DNA from: Camellia lanceoleosa
Lineage: Eukaryota > Streptophyta > Magnoliopsida > Ericales > Theaceae
DNA length: 64,000 nt
Reading direction: 5' to 3'
NCBI GenBank assembly: GCA_025200525.1
Contig: CM045761.1
Coordinates: forward strand, 56,507,438 to 56,571,437
The notes below the pieces were generated by a model that saw only the letters and a list, made by a program, of their open reading frames with translations, was not told the origin of the DNA and ran no database searches. Position 1 is the first letter of the stretch. Each line of letters opens with the position of its first letter. Positions 32,339 through 44,805 of this stretch are shown here, piece by piece. The position numbers and the translations under genes are program-made.

Positions 32339-32659
32339 TTAGGATGGGAATTTGAACTTTTTATGCAACACTACTTCCCATGGTTGTTAGGCCCATTTGA
32401 CCCACCGCTCTAGATTTGGTAGAAGAAAACCTTTTTGTACGCTAACCATGATGTGTTCTAATCCCTTTTTGTTATCTTTTTGTTTTTTGTTTTGTTATAT
32501 CACAGGGATGAGACACTAACATATTTTGAATTTTGAAACGAGGATGTAATATTAACTGTAAAAAAATAGTAAAGTTGGTATTTTATATATATACTGCGCT
32601 ATATACGCTTATATATATGCTGCGTTAAGGATGTAATGCCTCGTTTATTACTTTGTAGA

Positions 32660-32833
32660 ATGGCCAATAATGGTAACGGAAGCGAGTCATAGTTAGTGGT
32701 ACTGAATCGATGGAAAGAATCATGGAAAGAGCGGTTACTAGCTTTTTGCAAGCCTTACAGACTAACATCAACAATAGGATGCCGAAATAGCGAGAAGAGC
32801 CGGTTACCATAAAACAGTTCCAAGATCTGAAGC
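32660..32833 (+). pseudogene. Chromovirus 2 gag, N-terminal part
   Basis: MANNGNGSES at 32660 runs into a stop, followed in the neighbouring frame by MERIMERAVTSFLQALQ and the segment ending KQFQDLK. The reading is cut at 32833 by a solo LTR and resumes at 34207. Confidence 0.6.
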
Positions 32834-34206
32834 TGTAACACCCCATATTTTGAGGTATTAATATTTAGTGAGTGGTATTGGTAGTTTATTATAATAATTT
32901 AGTGGTGAGATTTTTAGATAAGAATTTAATTTTAAATTATTTATTTGTGTTTATCTCATCTCTTTTATATCTATCATATTGTTATTTATTCTCATTTAAT
33001 AATAAATCTTACCATTCCCCATCACATGAAAAAAAAAAAAAAAAACTACAACAATAACAAACCGTGGGCAACACCTACAGTACCCCCAAAACCACCATTC
33101 TATTATTTCACCTTTTCATTTCTTTTAATTTTTTTAATCTTCTTTCATTCCTTCCTTTCCTCTATAAATCAACAGAGTGAGGGGAGCTCCTCACAATTAT
33201 TTCTTCATTCGGTTCTCCCCCTCTCATAAATTGTGTAGAGTAGAAATATTAAATTTAGATATGGGAGTATTTAGAGTGAGAATGAGTATTTTATAAAATA
33301 AATAAATAAATTGAGAGTTGTAGATTTTATTAAATTATTCATACTTTATGTCTTAGAAGTTTGATCAAAGCTATTTTTGGAGATCTATGGAGCAATTTCA
33401 GATTTATGGTGATGAAGTCAATTATTATGAGGTAAATTCGGGTTGTATACAATATGCTCTATTTAAATCTCTTTGCAAAGAGTTCTCTATTTTTAATTAT
33501 CCTCAATTTGTAATCCACTTGATTAATGTGGTTATTAATAGATTTCGTAAAATCATTTGTTGTTGAATCGTTGATATTCTGATCATTTGGTAAAATTCTC
33601 TACAAATATTCTGTGTTAAATGGTGATTTGTCTGACTGAATGACATGGAAATACTCCGTACATGGATCGGGTGAATCTTATTAATTGTTTACACCAATAT
33701 GCCCGGATAAGCGTGGAGCTTGGGTAAGGTGGGTGAATAAATGAATTTATTCACTGGTCATGTACTGAGTAGGACTGGGTATTTGGTCTAGATAAATTAT
33801 GGTTGCATTGTTGTGCAATTTGGTAAATTGCTTGATTATCGTATCGTTGATTTAGTGTCTTAAATTGTTGGGTTCCTGTTAATTTATTCTGTATCCGAGC
33901 CTTGTATTCCTGTCATATTGTATACTTCTCGAATTAATTTATTTTTAGGTGCGAAGTAGATTTTAGCAGAGCTCGAAATTGAGATTAGAAGATTTATTAA
34001 TACAGAGATTTGGGATCCACCACTTTAATTATTAAATATGGAGATAGTTGTAATATTGTTTAATTTGGGAGATAATTGTGCTATAGAATATTTGGAGGAT
34101 ATTGTATCATTTGGAAACAATTTTGTAGTTCTTATTTTTGGGAGCAAAACTTGTATTTTTTTGAGGCTATTTTAGTGTATTTAACGACCCGGAGTGGGGC
34201 GTTACA
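32834..34206 (+). mobile_element. Solo LTR in gag of chromovirus 2
   Basis: It runs from TGTAACACCCC to GGGGCGTTACA, 1373 bp, with flanks GAAGC (32829-32833) and GAAAC (34207-34211). TATAAAT at 33163 gives plus orientation. Removing it restores gag continuity. It has no clear motif array. Confidence 0.85.
33163..33169 (+). promoter_or_regulatory. TATA box of solo LTR 32834-34206
   Basis: TATAAAT follows a pyrimidine-rich stretch (TTCATTCCTTCCTTTCC). Confidence 0.5.
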
Positions 34207-34753
34207 GAAACCCACCACATTTACCAGCAGTCTAGGCCCAATGGTAGCAGACACCTAGGTTAAAGACATGGAAAAGATTTTTCGCGCCCTACCCCACACT
34301 GAAAGAGAGAAGGTAACTTTCGCCACTTTCACTTTCAAAGATAATGCACAGGAATTGTGGCTTCGCACTCTGGAGAAAGAAGAAATTATGACTTGGGCAA
34401 GATTCTTGGAAGTATTTTACAAAAAATACTTCCCAGATTCATTGCGGGAACAGAAGCCATCAGAATTCATACATCTAAAGTAAGGAATCATGACGGTAGC
34501 CGAATACGAGAGCAAGTTCACATAACTCGCTCGATTTGCGACATATGCCATCCCCATCGAAACTCGAAAAGTAAGAAAATTCGAAGCAGGATTAGATGCT
34601 GAAATTAAAGATAGGCTCGAGATCTTGAAACTGCTAACTTATGCAGAAGTGGTACACTGGGCGTACATTGCAGAAAAGGGAATTAGAACCTCACATTCCG
34701 GGGAACTAAGCCAAAAGAAGCGATTCTGAGAAAGAGACAACAAAAGACTTGGT
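34207..34753 (+). pseudogene. Chromovirus 2 gag, central domain
   Basis: The retrotransposon Gag domain is recognisable: MEKIFRALPHTEREKV, then AQELWLRTLE, FYKKYFPDSLREQK and, in frame after a TAA, MTVAEYESKF and KFEAGLDAEIKDRLEIL. Stops are TAA, TAG and TGA. It is cut at 34753 by the Tat/Ogre-like LTR; the zinc knuckle lies beyond it at 39090. Confidence 0.85.
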
Positions 34754-36249
34754 GTTGCTGTAAACTGCCCGAACTCTCTCCGCGCACCCCCCTTTCGGAG
34801 AGGGCGTGAATTAGGTCCTGCTACTACAGTTCGAACTCCTGTCACGGTTTTGAATCTAATCTCACAAAGTGCACTGTAAGACTGATAAATCACCAAAGAA
34901 TCCAAATCTGGCAAATCGTTTTGGAAAATCGATTTTAATCAAAAAGCGCCAAACATGGACTATTTTGCCAGATTACAGAGTCGCCACCTAAATATTTTGT
35001 TTTGGGAAATTTAGGAAACCCTGACTCGTTCTTAAGGCCACGTGTCTGTCATCACCAAAGTTGCCTCGGTTCGGGAACTTGGGTACGAGAGGGGAATGTC
35101 CTGAAATAAGCACCCCCGCTTGCCCGGTCAAAGGATCGACCTCTACTAAACATGATATGTTATTTTGAAAACACATGTGTTCTTGTTCTGGTTTATTAGC
35201 TAACCTTACTATGTGATGCGCACAGCATACATGTATAGACTAAATCACTCGATTTGGAACAAAACATCTCATGTTTGTTTTTCGAAAATAGTTTGGAAGT
35301 GCTACTTGCAAGTAGGCTAAAACGCGGATTTGTCACCCTTAAGTGGGCTTAAAATGACATGATTTGCCACTCCGCAAAGTGGGCTTAAAACTCACATTTG
35401 ATGAATTGTTCCAATTCAAGCAATAAAGCCTTCATCCATAGGCATTCATGTAGTTAAACACTTAGCCTCATGGCAAGCATGCTAAACATGGCAACACTCA
35501 CACTTATGCAAGTATGCTAAAGCGTAAACACTTACAGTGTACTCCGAGCCAAAACAGAAAACTAGTTAGAAATCATGCATGATCCTAGCGATGTCGAAGA
35601 TGCCTAATGCAACGCATGCAATAATGCAACTAATAGGCTTGGCTATCTAAGATGGCATATGAATGCAACACTTGATAACATGCTTTGCAACACGTATTTA
35701 ACAAAGTGTATTGAAATACAATGCATTTTGAATGATACGTCGAGCCCGGTGCATGAAAGACAAATGAATGATACAAACATGCAAGAATAAGGTATGCTAA
35801 TTGAAATATGCCCTAAACTAACCATCAAAAGATGATAAGTAAAAGGGAGAAAGAAGTGGGGGTTGGAAGACATGCACACACACTCACACCCTTATTACAA
35901 CAATACGCCCTCTCGACGGAGGGTTCGAATAAATAAGCTAAGCTACTTATTATAAACCAACTAATTAACTATTCTAGCTAATTAAAATATTACAAAGATG
36001 AATTAGATTAGCTAAGCACATTAACTAACTAATTACAAAACTGATAAATTAACTAGCTAAGTAAAGCAGTAAAATGGCCTCGATGGCGAGGGAGAGATGC
36101 ATGCTCGATTTGCTTCGCCCGGAAATGCATTGCCTTGCCATGAGTTATCTCTATTTGCACTCGCGGTGATCTCAGAACATCTTACACACTTCCAAGTTGC
36201 ATCTGCCCTAACATAGGAATACTTTGGACAATTTTGCTGCAAGTGGATG

Positions 36250-36346
36250 GCCGGCCACCTCAACTGGTCGATAGGCTACCTCAACTGGCCGGCCGACCGG
36301 CCAGTGCAAGTGGTCGGTCGGCTGGTGCAAGTGGCCAGCTGGCCAC
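36250..36346. repeat. First GGCC motif cluster of Tat/Ogre-like LTR B, 21-bp steps
   Basis: GCCACCTCAACTGG-type units start at 36254 and 36275; GCCAGTGCAAGTGG-type units start at 36300, 36321 and 36342. Steps are 21, 25, 21 and 21 bp. GGCCGGCC and GGCCGACCGGCC palindromes are embedded. Confidence 0.85.
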
Positions 36347-37139
36347 TTCTTTTTCCAAAATTCCAATTTTGCTGTAATAGAGAACAATAAAGGCACATCA
36401 ATGCATTTGCAAGGAAATGTGTGTGTAACTACTCTCCTTAACATTTCTCAAGCTCAAAGGAGTGTAGTATTCGGCTCTCAAGCCACCAACCACGCATCTT
36501 AATGCATGATGGCCGAAGAGTCAAGCTTGCACAATGTTAGTGAATGCACAAACAACACATAAGAGCCTCCACCTCTATCATGCATGGCCAAGAGGGTCGG
36601 CGACCAAGAAATGTGACACATTTCATCACTTAGAGTATGAAACGTCTCACATTTCTTGTGTTTGGATTAACGTCTGATCCAAACACAATGCAATGCAAAC
36701 AACATGTGTTATCTTGGCATGTTTTACTTGGTTGATTTTGTTTACACATTTTAACATTACCGATTCATTCTTTAACCAGTTAAGTGTAATGTGAGTATCC
36801 TCTAACGAAGAGAGGTCAACCAAAATGGGGGGTTTAAGGCATGAGAGGGATGATGCCTTTGACTAGGAGGAACCCTCAAAAGAGGCTTAAAGCCATTTGA
36901 GCACCAACCCTATCTCATGTTTAAACACAACCTTAGGGCCAAACCAACCTCAAAGAAAATTGAAAAATGAAGAAATGGGGAGGTTGCAGTTGCTCAATGC
37001 TGATATGGCATGAAACACAAGACTCAAACATGCAAACAACGCATGCATAACATGTTAAGGGACTAAAATGATGAAACTAGTGAAGGACAGAACACTAGAG
37101 ACATGCAATACGATGCTCCATGGACCAAACCAGCACTAA

Positions 37140-37900
37140 ACAGACCTCATGTATGCCAAAACAGTGGCCAAAAAAATCTAAGATGATAGCATAAAAGGGA
37201 AGAAAATACATGCTCAACTTATGGCTCGCAAGTAAGATACAAGGCTCAACTCTCAAACACATTGAAAGAGTGATATATACGAGAGTATGGCAGAGATATG
37301 AGCACTGAAATCACATGCCAAATGATGACGTATCATGCAAACATCACAAGTATAGCATGCAAGAGGCCCTAAAACTCAAAACTAGTTAAGGCATTCACAC
37401 AAGAGGCATGCAATACATGGCCTAAACAGCTAAACCAGCTCTGGACAGAGCTCAATCATGTCAAAAAAAAGGCCAAAATATGCTGAGAAGGAAGTTCATG
37501 AGGCAATAAAATCATGCTCAAGCATTGGCTCACAAACAAGGCATAAGGCACAACTCACAAAAGCCATGAAAGAATGGAAAATGTGAGAGTGTGACTATGC
37601 TATATACACTGAAATCATGTGAGAAATGAGGCTAAGGCATGCAATCATCACATACAAGGCATGCTAGGGACTTTGAAACTCAAAGCTAGTCAAAAGCCTT
37701 TACACTATAGCTATACAAAGCAAGCCTCAAAGGGCCAAGACCACTTCAAACAGAGTTTGAGCATGCTAAAACATGAGTAAAAGCATGCTGGAGTGTAGCC
37801 AAAACAAGCTACAATGGTGGGCTAAAGCATCAAGCATACAAGGCTAATTAGCAAGATTACACTACAAGTGTAAGAAGCATGCAAGCAATAACCAAACTAG
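37140..37900. repeat. 305-bp tandem repeat in Tat/Ogre-like LTR B
   Basis: ACAGASYTC-type anchors lie at about 37140, 37445 and 37750. Surrounding text (GGCCAAAA, CATGCTCAA, GGCTCRCAA, GAGAGTRTG, AGGCATGC) repeats in order but with much divergence. LTR A has a related, more degraded region near 19480-19860. Confidence 0.7.
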
Positions 37901-38488
37901 CCTAAAACAGAGTTAGAGCAGGCCCAAAAAGTCACAAAAACATTCTTGAACTCAGCTTAAAAGAAGGAGAAATGCATGCTCATTTGGTAGGCCAACAAGA
38001 CATGCAAGCAAGACAAGAGGAGAGGGGACCACCCCCTTCTATTTGGGACCTCAAAACCTTCTTTCCATCACAGAAATTCCTCTGGAATTCAGTGGTTAAA
38101 AGGCCAAAAAGAGATAGTTTCAAAAGCCTTAAAGGATGGCCCAAAAGCTTAGCAAATAAGGCATACAAGGGGGTAAAACACCCCCAACTCCCACAGGGCC
38201 TCAAACAACCATTTTTAACACTTAAAAATAGAGCTTTTTGTAGTTGACAACTAAGCCAAAACAAGCATGCAAAGGTGGCCTAAACTAGTATACAAAAAAA
38301 AAAGGCTTAAAAGAGGAAGAGACTTACCCTTTAAGACAGCAGCAAGATGGCAACAATTCTGAGCCAAAACCAATTCCAAGACCTCTAATCAAGCTTCAAA
38401 GGACCTTAACCTCAAAGTGAAGGTGTTTGACTAGGTGTCTTAGTGCAAATGTGTGAAGAAAACACACTTTAAGGCTCAAAATAGCATA

Positions 38489-38522
<34 letters not shown>

Positions 38523-38576
38523 GGGAGATTTTAGCTCTGAAAAATCTAAACCCCCAAATAAGGGGAGGGAGCTCCC

Positions 38577-38584
38577 TTTATATA
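38577..38584 (-). promoter_or_regulatory. TATA box of Tat/Ogre-like LTR B
   Basis: TATATAAA on minus, equivalent in position to 22190-22197 of LTR A, with the second motif cluster upstream of it. Confidence 0.5.
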
Positions 38585-38725
38585 GGAAATGCAAGCAAAA
38601 GCTTGCTTGACAAGCTTAAAGCTTGTTTCCATCCCTCTATACACGTGTATGGAGGATGAGTTCAGTGAGCCACAGCTGGCTCAAAAGATCTGAAAATATC
38701 TAAAAAATGAGAAAAAATGGTCGCT

Positions 38726-38830
38726 GGCCAGTTAAGGTGGCCGACCGGCCACCTCCCATAGCCGGCCGACCACTCCAAGTGGCCTACAAGGGAGAAAAGT
38801 GGCCGGCAAGTGCCAAAAGTGGCCGGCAGC
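38726..38830. repeat. Second GGCC motif cluster of Tat/Ogre-like LTR B
   Basis: GGCC cores at 38726, 38747, 38764, 38781, 38801 and 38821 give steps of 21, 17, 17, 20 and 20. GGCCGACCGGCCA and CAAGTGGCC are shared with the first cluster of this LTR, 2.4 kb away, but not with LTR A. Confidence 0.8.
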
Positions 38831-39092
38831 CCTTCCCCTCCCTCAGGTAAGAGGCAACAAGGTTTGGCCTAAAAACCAAAGCCAAAACACAAAGTGTTAC
38901 CTCAGGCAAGAGACAACAAGGTTTGGCCTAAAAACCAAAGACAAAACACAAAGTGTTAAGAGGCTCAAAGACAAGGCACTCAGCCGAGACCTTTGGGTGC
39001 TCAAAATGAGCACAAACATGCATAATCATCGAGTGCACAACCGATGACATCAAAGTCTTGAGGTCGGTCAAAAATGGGGTGTCTACAGTTGC

Positions 39093-39350
39093 ACCTCCCA
39101 AAAAGGTGAATATAGGCACGACCAATTTAGGCAATCAAGGTACTACCAACCCTCTATGTGGCACTATTCCAATTTATCCTACTTATGGGAAGGCTTATTG
39201 GGGACAATGCCATTGAGACACGGGAGCATGCTTTAAATGCAGTCAAGTTGGCCACTTACTAAATGATTGTCCAAAGCTGACCAATCCTACAGCCAACCCC
39301 TCTGGCCCAGTTAAAAAACCCGTAGGACCTGGAGGAGAGAGAAAGGACTA
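39093..39350 (+). pseudogene. Chromovirus 2 gag, zinc knuckle part
   Basis: Sequence resumes after the Tat/Ogre-like LTR. A CX2CX4HX4C knuckle (CFKCSQVGHLLNDC) lies near 39231, preceded by a G/Y-rich stretch with a TGA at about 39216. This binds genomic RNA in functional elements. Confidence 0.82.
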
Positions 39351-39375
39351 AAAACATTGAATAAGGGCTTTTGAC

Positions 39376-39958
39376 TTGGTACTTGGAAAACTAGAAGTTA
39401 CCGAAAACGTTGTGTCAAGTATACTTTCTATCTATGGTCATTCAACTCATGTCCTCATTGACTTTGGGTCAACTCATTCTTTTGTTGCACCACACTTTAC
39501 TGCCAAGTTGGCATCAACACCCGAACCCTTGGGATATATATTGTTTGTGTCTTTTCCTTCTGGTAATTTTTCCCTTAATGCTGATGTATACAAATCTTGT
39601 GTTATATCCCTAAAAGGCAAAACCTTATACGTGGACTTGATTTCCCTCCGTATTGGAAACTTTGATGTGATCTTAGGTACGGATTAGCTGGCTGCCAACC
39701 ACGTCTCTTTTGATTGTAAAACCAAAAAGGTTTCCCTCAGGTTACCAAACCAACCTGAGCTTGTCTTTGATAGAACTGGAATTTCCAACCCTCCCTGTAT
39801 TATATCCTCCATGACAGCCCAACGACTTCTAAGAAAGGGTTATTGTAGTTATATCTGTTATGTGATTGATACACAAGAATTCCCAGATGTCTTTCTTGAA
39901 GATCTACCTGGTATCCCAGTTGATCGGGAAATCGAATTCACCATTGAAACCCAGCCTG
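39376..39958 (+). pseudogene. Chromovirus 2 aspartic protease and start of RT linker
   Basis: A retropepsin-like domain spans 39376-39690 with VILGTD followed by a TAG. The catalytic box near 39461 reads D-F-G-S where D-[ST]-G is expected, consistent with a TCT to TTT change. Downstream, FPDVFLEDLPGIPVDREIEF marks the start of the RT region, cut at 39958 by a solo LTR. Confidence 0.82.
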
Positions 39959-42015
39959 TGTCACGACCCAAACCCGCCCCGAAAAGGTTGGCATCGTAAC
40001 CGGCCAGTAATCCTAGATTACCACAGGCCTTACTGTACACAACACAATTAAACGGGGCTCGCGGAAGCGGAAACACATAACTATAGTCCAAAGAGCTGTG
40101 CATTTATATGAACATACATTTACATGCCAAAAGTGTTAATTTACCCACTACTGTACATAACATGGATCAAAAGATCATATACGTATAACATACATCATAG
40201 GCTCAAGCCACATATACAAAACATAGGCACTTGCCACAGATGCAACTAAACAAAACTCATATGGCCTTCCAGGCCTAGCCCCAACTCGGAGGCCCACAAA
40301 GCGTAAGCCAAACGGCGGCTCGGCTCGAACTCCGCCTAGGCTTGACTTCCTGAAGGCTCACCTATAAATACATATATACAAACAATGAGCTAGAGCTCAG
40401 CAAGTAACATTAACGTAAAGGGGTTAGTGAACAAACTCCAACATTTCATATAAATCCGTAAAACGTAACATTCATAAACATAATCATAATCATAATCATT
40501 TCATAAGAACATACATAATGGCATACTCCATAGAACATAACATAACATTTGTCGTCCAACGACTAGAATAACCAGTCCCGGACACCGATTAAACACATAC
40601 CGAGATCTCGTAACTAGTCATGGGTCTACATTTCCATGCCGTCCCCCATGGCTTAAGCGCATGGGCCTGCACTTCTATGTCGTCCCCCACGACTTCAACT
40701 AACCATGGATGCCATACTAGGTTCGCAAATAGGACATTCGTTCACAGAAAACATTATCATTTCAAAACATATCATAACGTATCACTTTTGAACATACATC
40801 ATAAGAACATACCATTTACAGAAATGTTACTTACAGTGGGTTTCCAAAACCGGTTGCACGGTCTTCACTTCGTGACCTGCAATTAACATTATAATACATT
40901 TCTTATCATTCATCATTAATTCACATAATTCATGCCATTTCCTTTCTTCTTTTACATTCTTTCATATTCATTTCATGCTCATTCTCTTTCATATTCATTC
41001 TAATCTCTCTTTACTTCAATTCATGCTCATGAGATGCTAAAAGATGCAATTAACATGTTAAAATCATGTAAAACATCTTCCCAAACTTCCCAAACTTTTC
41101 CTGAAATTTCTAGAAAAATAGCTTCCCCGAGCGGATTGTGGAATGCGAGATATTTGGTTGCTGAATTCCCTTTCGGCGGCCAATCCCGACCGGACTGTGA
41201 AAATTCTGGGTTTCCAGGTTGCAGATTCAAGCTTCAAACCGACATTCAACCTTCCCAATCTCATTTTCTGAGCATGCAACCTTGAAAATCACCTTACCTC
41301 AACTCATTTTTCTTTACAGAATACTCACTTGCATCATATACACACGATCAAGCCCATGAACTAAGATGAATAACCATGAGCATACACATTAAAGCTTCAT
41401 CTCTTACTCCCATGGAGGTTCTCCCTTAAACATGCTAAATAATCATAAATGCATGACATGCATGCACCAATTACACATAAATTCTCTTCCATTCCTTTTT
41501 CTTACCATGAGATCATGAAGGATGCAACTTTATTTCAAGAACTTAGAAGAGATTCTTACCTTGATTGCTAAGTTGGAGAGACTAAGCTTGGTTTCCCCTT
41601 TTCTTTCTCTTCTTCTCTTGGTCTCTCTCTTCTCCCTCTCTCCCACGAATTCTCTTCTCTCTCTCTCTTTCCTCAATTTTTCTTTCTTCTTTTTTAGTCA
41701 AAATGGGTCAACAACCTTACCTTAAGTCATATATATCAAATAAATAGATTGGTACCAAACATTTGAGCCAAACAAGCCTTACGAATCAGACGAAATTCAG
41801 TCTTCAATTAAGTGTCCCAAATGGTTCTAAAAATTCCCGGTATCACATAGGCGTGTTCAATTTCGTTTTCTGAAGCCATTACGGTTGTCAATTTCAGTTC
41901 CAAAGTTGTAATTCCAACAGATATTTTTCTAGTTCAAACAGATAGTCTTCAATTAAACCATATTAGCACATAATTAATTACCGATAAATATGACACCTGT
42001 TTCGGGGTCATTACA
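39959..42015 (-). mobile_element. Solo LTR between protease and RT of chromovirus 2
   Basis: It runs from TGTCACGACCC to GGGGTCATTACA, 2057 bp, with perfect duplication GCCTG at 39954-39958 and 42016-42020. GGTGAGCC-type text near 40360 (reversed) and the ACCTTGATTGCTAAG box near 41558 show minus orientation and a Tekay-like layout. It has only weak, irregular GC-rich motifs at 41125-41200. Confidence 0.92.
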
Positions 42016-42840
42016 GCCTGGCACACAACCAATATCAAAAGCTCCTTATCGCATGTCAAAGATAGAATTGAAAGAGCTGAAGACTCAACTTCAGGAACTA
42101 CTGGACAAAGGTTTTATTCGACCTAGTACCTGACCCTGGGGAGCTCCAGTACTGTTCGTAAAGAAAAAGGATGGCACGATGAGATTATGCATTAATTACA
42201 GGGAGCTGAACAAGGTCACGATCAAGAATCGGTACCCTCTACCACGAATCGATGACTTGTTCGATCAACTTCAAGGCACCCAAGTATTCTCAAAATCGAC
42301 TTGCTATCACCAACTAAAAGTCAAAACGGAAAGCATCGAAAAGACTACCTTCAGAACTTGTTACGGGGATTACAAGTTTCTTGTTATGCCTTTTGACGTC
42401 ACAAATGCTCCAGCAGCCTTCATGGACCTCATGAACCGAGTGTTCAAACCCTGTCTTGATGAGTTCGTCATCGTCTTCATTGATGACATCCTCATATACT
42501 CCAAGTCACCGGAAAACCATGAGCACCACTTGCGAATGGTTCTATAAACACTACGTGATCACAAACTTTATGCCAAGTTGAAGAAATGCGAATTCTAGAT
42601 CACTAGTGTATACTTTCTCGGTCACGTCATTAACAAAGATGGCATCTCGGTTAACCTCCAAAAAGTTGCAGCAATCGTAGATTGGCCACAACCTGCTAAT
42701 GCGTCAGAAATTTGAAGTTTCTTGGGTCTAACTGGCTATAATCGATGCTTCGTGTAAGATTTCTCAAAGATAGCATCACATTTGGCCCATCCAACTCAGA
42801 AGAACACACTATTTGAATGGACTAACAAACAGGAGCGTTG
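42016..42840 (+). pseudogene. Chromovirus 2 reverse transcriptase
   Basis: RT resumes with [18 protein letters not shown], then [16 protein letters not shown]. The [12 protein letters not shown] block near 42290 has lost several residues and shifted frame. The catalytic [12 protein letters not shown] is intact near 42474. Stops follow at 42545, 42597 and further on. This copy is inactive. Confidence 0.87.
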
Positions 42841-43260
42841 CTTTCAAGAATTAAAAAGTTGACTTGTGTCAGCTCTTATACTAGCACTCTTTACAGGAAC
42901 AGATGGGTTCGTAATTTATAGGGATGTCTCATACAATGATTTGGGTTATGTTCTTATGCAAAATGGAAAAGTCATTGCTTATGCCTTACGCCAACTAAAG
43001 CCTCACGAGAAAAACTATCCAACTTATGATTTAGAGTTGGCTGCGGTGATCTTTGCCCTCAAGATCTGGTATAATTTATCTCTACGGTGCAACCTGTGAG
43101 ATTTACACTAATCACAAGAGTTTTAAATATCTGTTTACACAGAAAGAATTGAATATGAGGCAACGGCGGTGGCTAGAATTTATGAAAGACTATGATGTAG
43201 AGATCCATCACCATCCAGGCAAAGTTAACGTGGTGGCAGACGTATTGAGCCGTAAAATGA
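42841..43260 (+). pseudogene. Chromovirus 2 RNase H domain
   Basis: [17 protein letters not shown], the [12 protein letters not shown] block, then after a frameshift near 43075 [14 protein letters not shown] and VVADVLSRK are readable. The first motif has V where chromovirus 1 has A (DVS versus DAS). Confidence 0.85.
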
Positions 43261-44400
43261 CCAGAAATTTGGCATGTACTCTCGTTTCCCGCAAGTTCAA
43301 TGGATTGCTTGCCAACATAATCGTGGAACCTATATTGATTGAAGAAATTAAAGCGCGCCAATGGAGAGATAAACTTTTGAAGAAAAAGTACGAGGAGCAA
43401 AAGAGTACACCTGATCCTGATTCCACTATAAACAATGGGATACTAAAATTTCGAAATTGAATTTGCGTACCCAACGTTCCAGAACTCAAGAAGAAGATAT
43501 TGGTGGAAGCTCATAGCTCGAGATTTGCAGTCTACCCTGGCAACACAAAGATGTACCATGATCTGAAAGAACATTACTGGTGGACAAGAATAAAAAGAGA
43601 CGTAGCAAGCCGTGTCTCCAAATGTCTGCATTGTCAGTGTATTAAAGCAGAACATTAGAGACCTGCAGGAATGTTGCAACCACTCCCTATTCCTGAATGG
43701 AAATGGGAACACCTTACTATGGACTTCGTGGTCGGGCTACCACAATCATTTTTGAAGAATGATGCAATATGGGTTATAGTAGACCAATTGACGAAGTCGG
43801 CGCATTTTTTGCCAATCAAAATCATGTACTTCCTTAATAAGTTTGCTATCTTATACATCAAGGAAATTATTTATTTGCATGGCACCCCTGTTTCAATTGT
43901 GTTTGACCGAGACCCCCGCTTCGTGTCTCACTTCTGGAACAAATTGCAAGAAGCTTTGGGAATCACACTGAAATTTAGCACTGCTTATCACCCACAAATG
44001 GATGGGCAATTTGAAAGAACAATCTAGATGTTGGAAGACATGTTACGTGTATGCTTGTTGGACCTCAAAGGTAACTAGGATGAGCACCTACCTTTAGTGA
44101 AATTTGCCTATAATAACAGCTATCAAGCAAGCATTGGAATGGCACCGTACGAAGTTCTGTATAGAATGAGATATCGATCACCTCTGTGTTGGACAAAAGT
44201 TGGGGACATGAAATTGTTAGGCCCCGAGATCGTGCAAGTCACAAGTGAGAAAATCCAACTCATCCAACAGCGAATTCGTACTGCTCAGAGCCACCAGAAA
44301 AGTTATGCAGATACACGGAGACAGGACTTGGAATTTCAAGTAGGGGATCATGTGTTCCTCAAGATCTCACCAACAAGAGGAGTGATCTGATTTGGAAAGC
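43261..44400 (+). pseudogene. Chromovirus 2 integrase
   Basis: A zinc-binding region lies near 43500-43640. The core follows: MDFVVGLPQS near 43718, VDQLTKSAHFLPI, a VFDRDPRFVSHFW block near 43900 and TAYHPQMDGQFERTI near 43982, ended by a TAG at 44026. The C-terminal section has GMAPYEVLYRMRYRSPLCW and QVGDHVFLKISPTRGVI then TGA at 44388. Confidence 0.87.
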
Positions 44401-44790
44401 GAGGAAAGTTAAACCCATGTTACATCGGGCCATTTGAGATACTAGAAAGGATTGGTCTTGTAGCCTATCGCCTTGCACTACCACCTGAAATATCCAATGT
44501 CCACAATGTGCTTTACGTTTCAATGCTTCGACAGTATCTTCGAGATTCAGAACATGTTGTTGCTTATGAGGACCTGGAAGTTTAACAGGACCTCTCTTAT
44601 GAAGAGCAACCAGTGCAGATTCTCGATCGTCGTGATCAAGTTCTCTGAAACAAGACCATACCGTTGGTAAAAGTTATGGTGAAATCATTGTATCGAAGAA
44701 GTTACGTGAGAAACGGAAAGTCAAATGCGAGCCAAATATCCACACCTCTTCGAAAATTAAGGTACGTCAAGTTTGGAGACAAACTTCTAT
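44401..44790 (+). pseudogene. Chromovirus 2 integrase tail and degraded chromodomain
   Basis: IGPFEILERIGLVAYRLALP and VHNVLYVSMLRQY are readable, followed by QILDRRDQVL, a stop, then KTIPLVKVM. The aromatic residues of the chromodomain are obscured by a frameshift near 44680. Assignment to chromoviruses rests on this position and on similarity to element 1. Confidence 0.75.
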
Positions 44791-44792
44791 TT

Positions 44793-44805
44793 AGGAGGGG
44801 AGAAA
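44793..44805 (+). promoter_or_regulatory. Polypurine tract of chromovirus 2
   Basis: AGGAGGGGAGAAA directly precedes the TG of the 3' LTR. Confidence 0.88.

Larger units (their letters stand above)
34759..39087 (-). mobile_element. Tat/Ogre-like solo LTR B
   Basis: It starts TGTAAACTGCCC and ends GGGGTGTCTACA, 4329 bp, with the perfect duplication GTTGC at 34754-34758 and 39088-39092. It is collinear with LTR A. No coding domain. The minus-strand TATA TATATAAA at 38577-38584 gives its orientation. The Tat/Ogre assignment rests on the TGTAGACACCCC start and length only. A cut-down full element with unrecognised interior is possible but less likely. Confidence 0.75.

Noticed and set aside
32308..32659. 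Possible intron joining the upstream ORF to gag of chromovirus 2
   Set aside because: CAG/GT and TTTGTAG/A sites exist, but joining them puts gag out of frame and meets a stop at once.
34826..34850. Sequence resembling a tRNA B-box (GTTCGAACTCC)
   Set aside because: It does not match the invariant B-box fully, no A-box or cloverleaf is found nearby, and the counterpart in LTR A near 14761 is degenerate.
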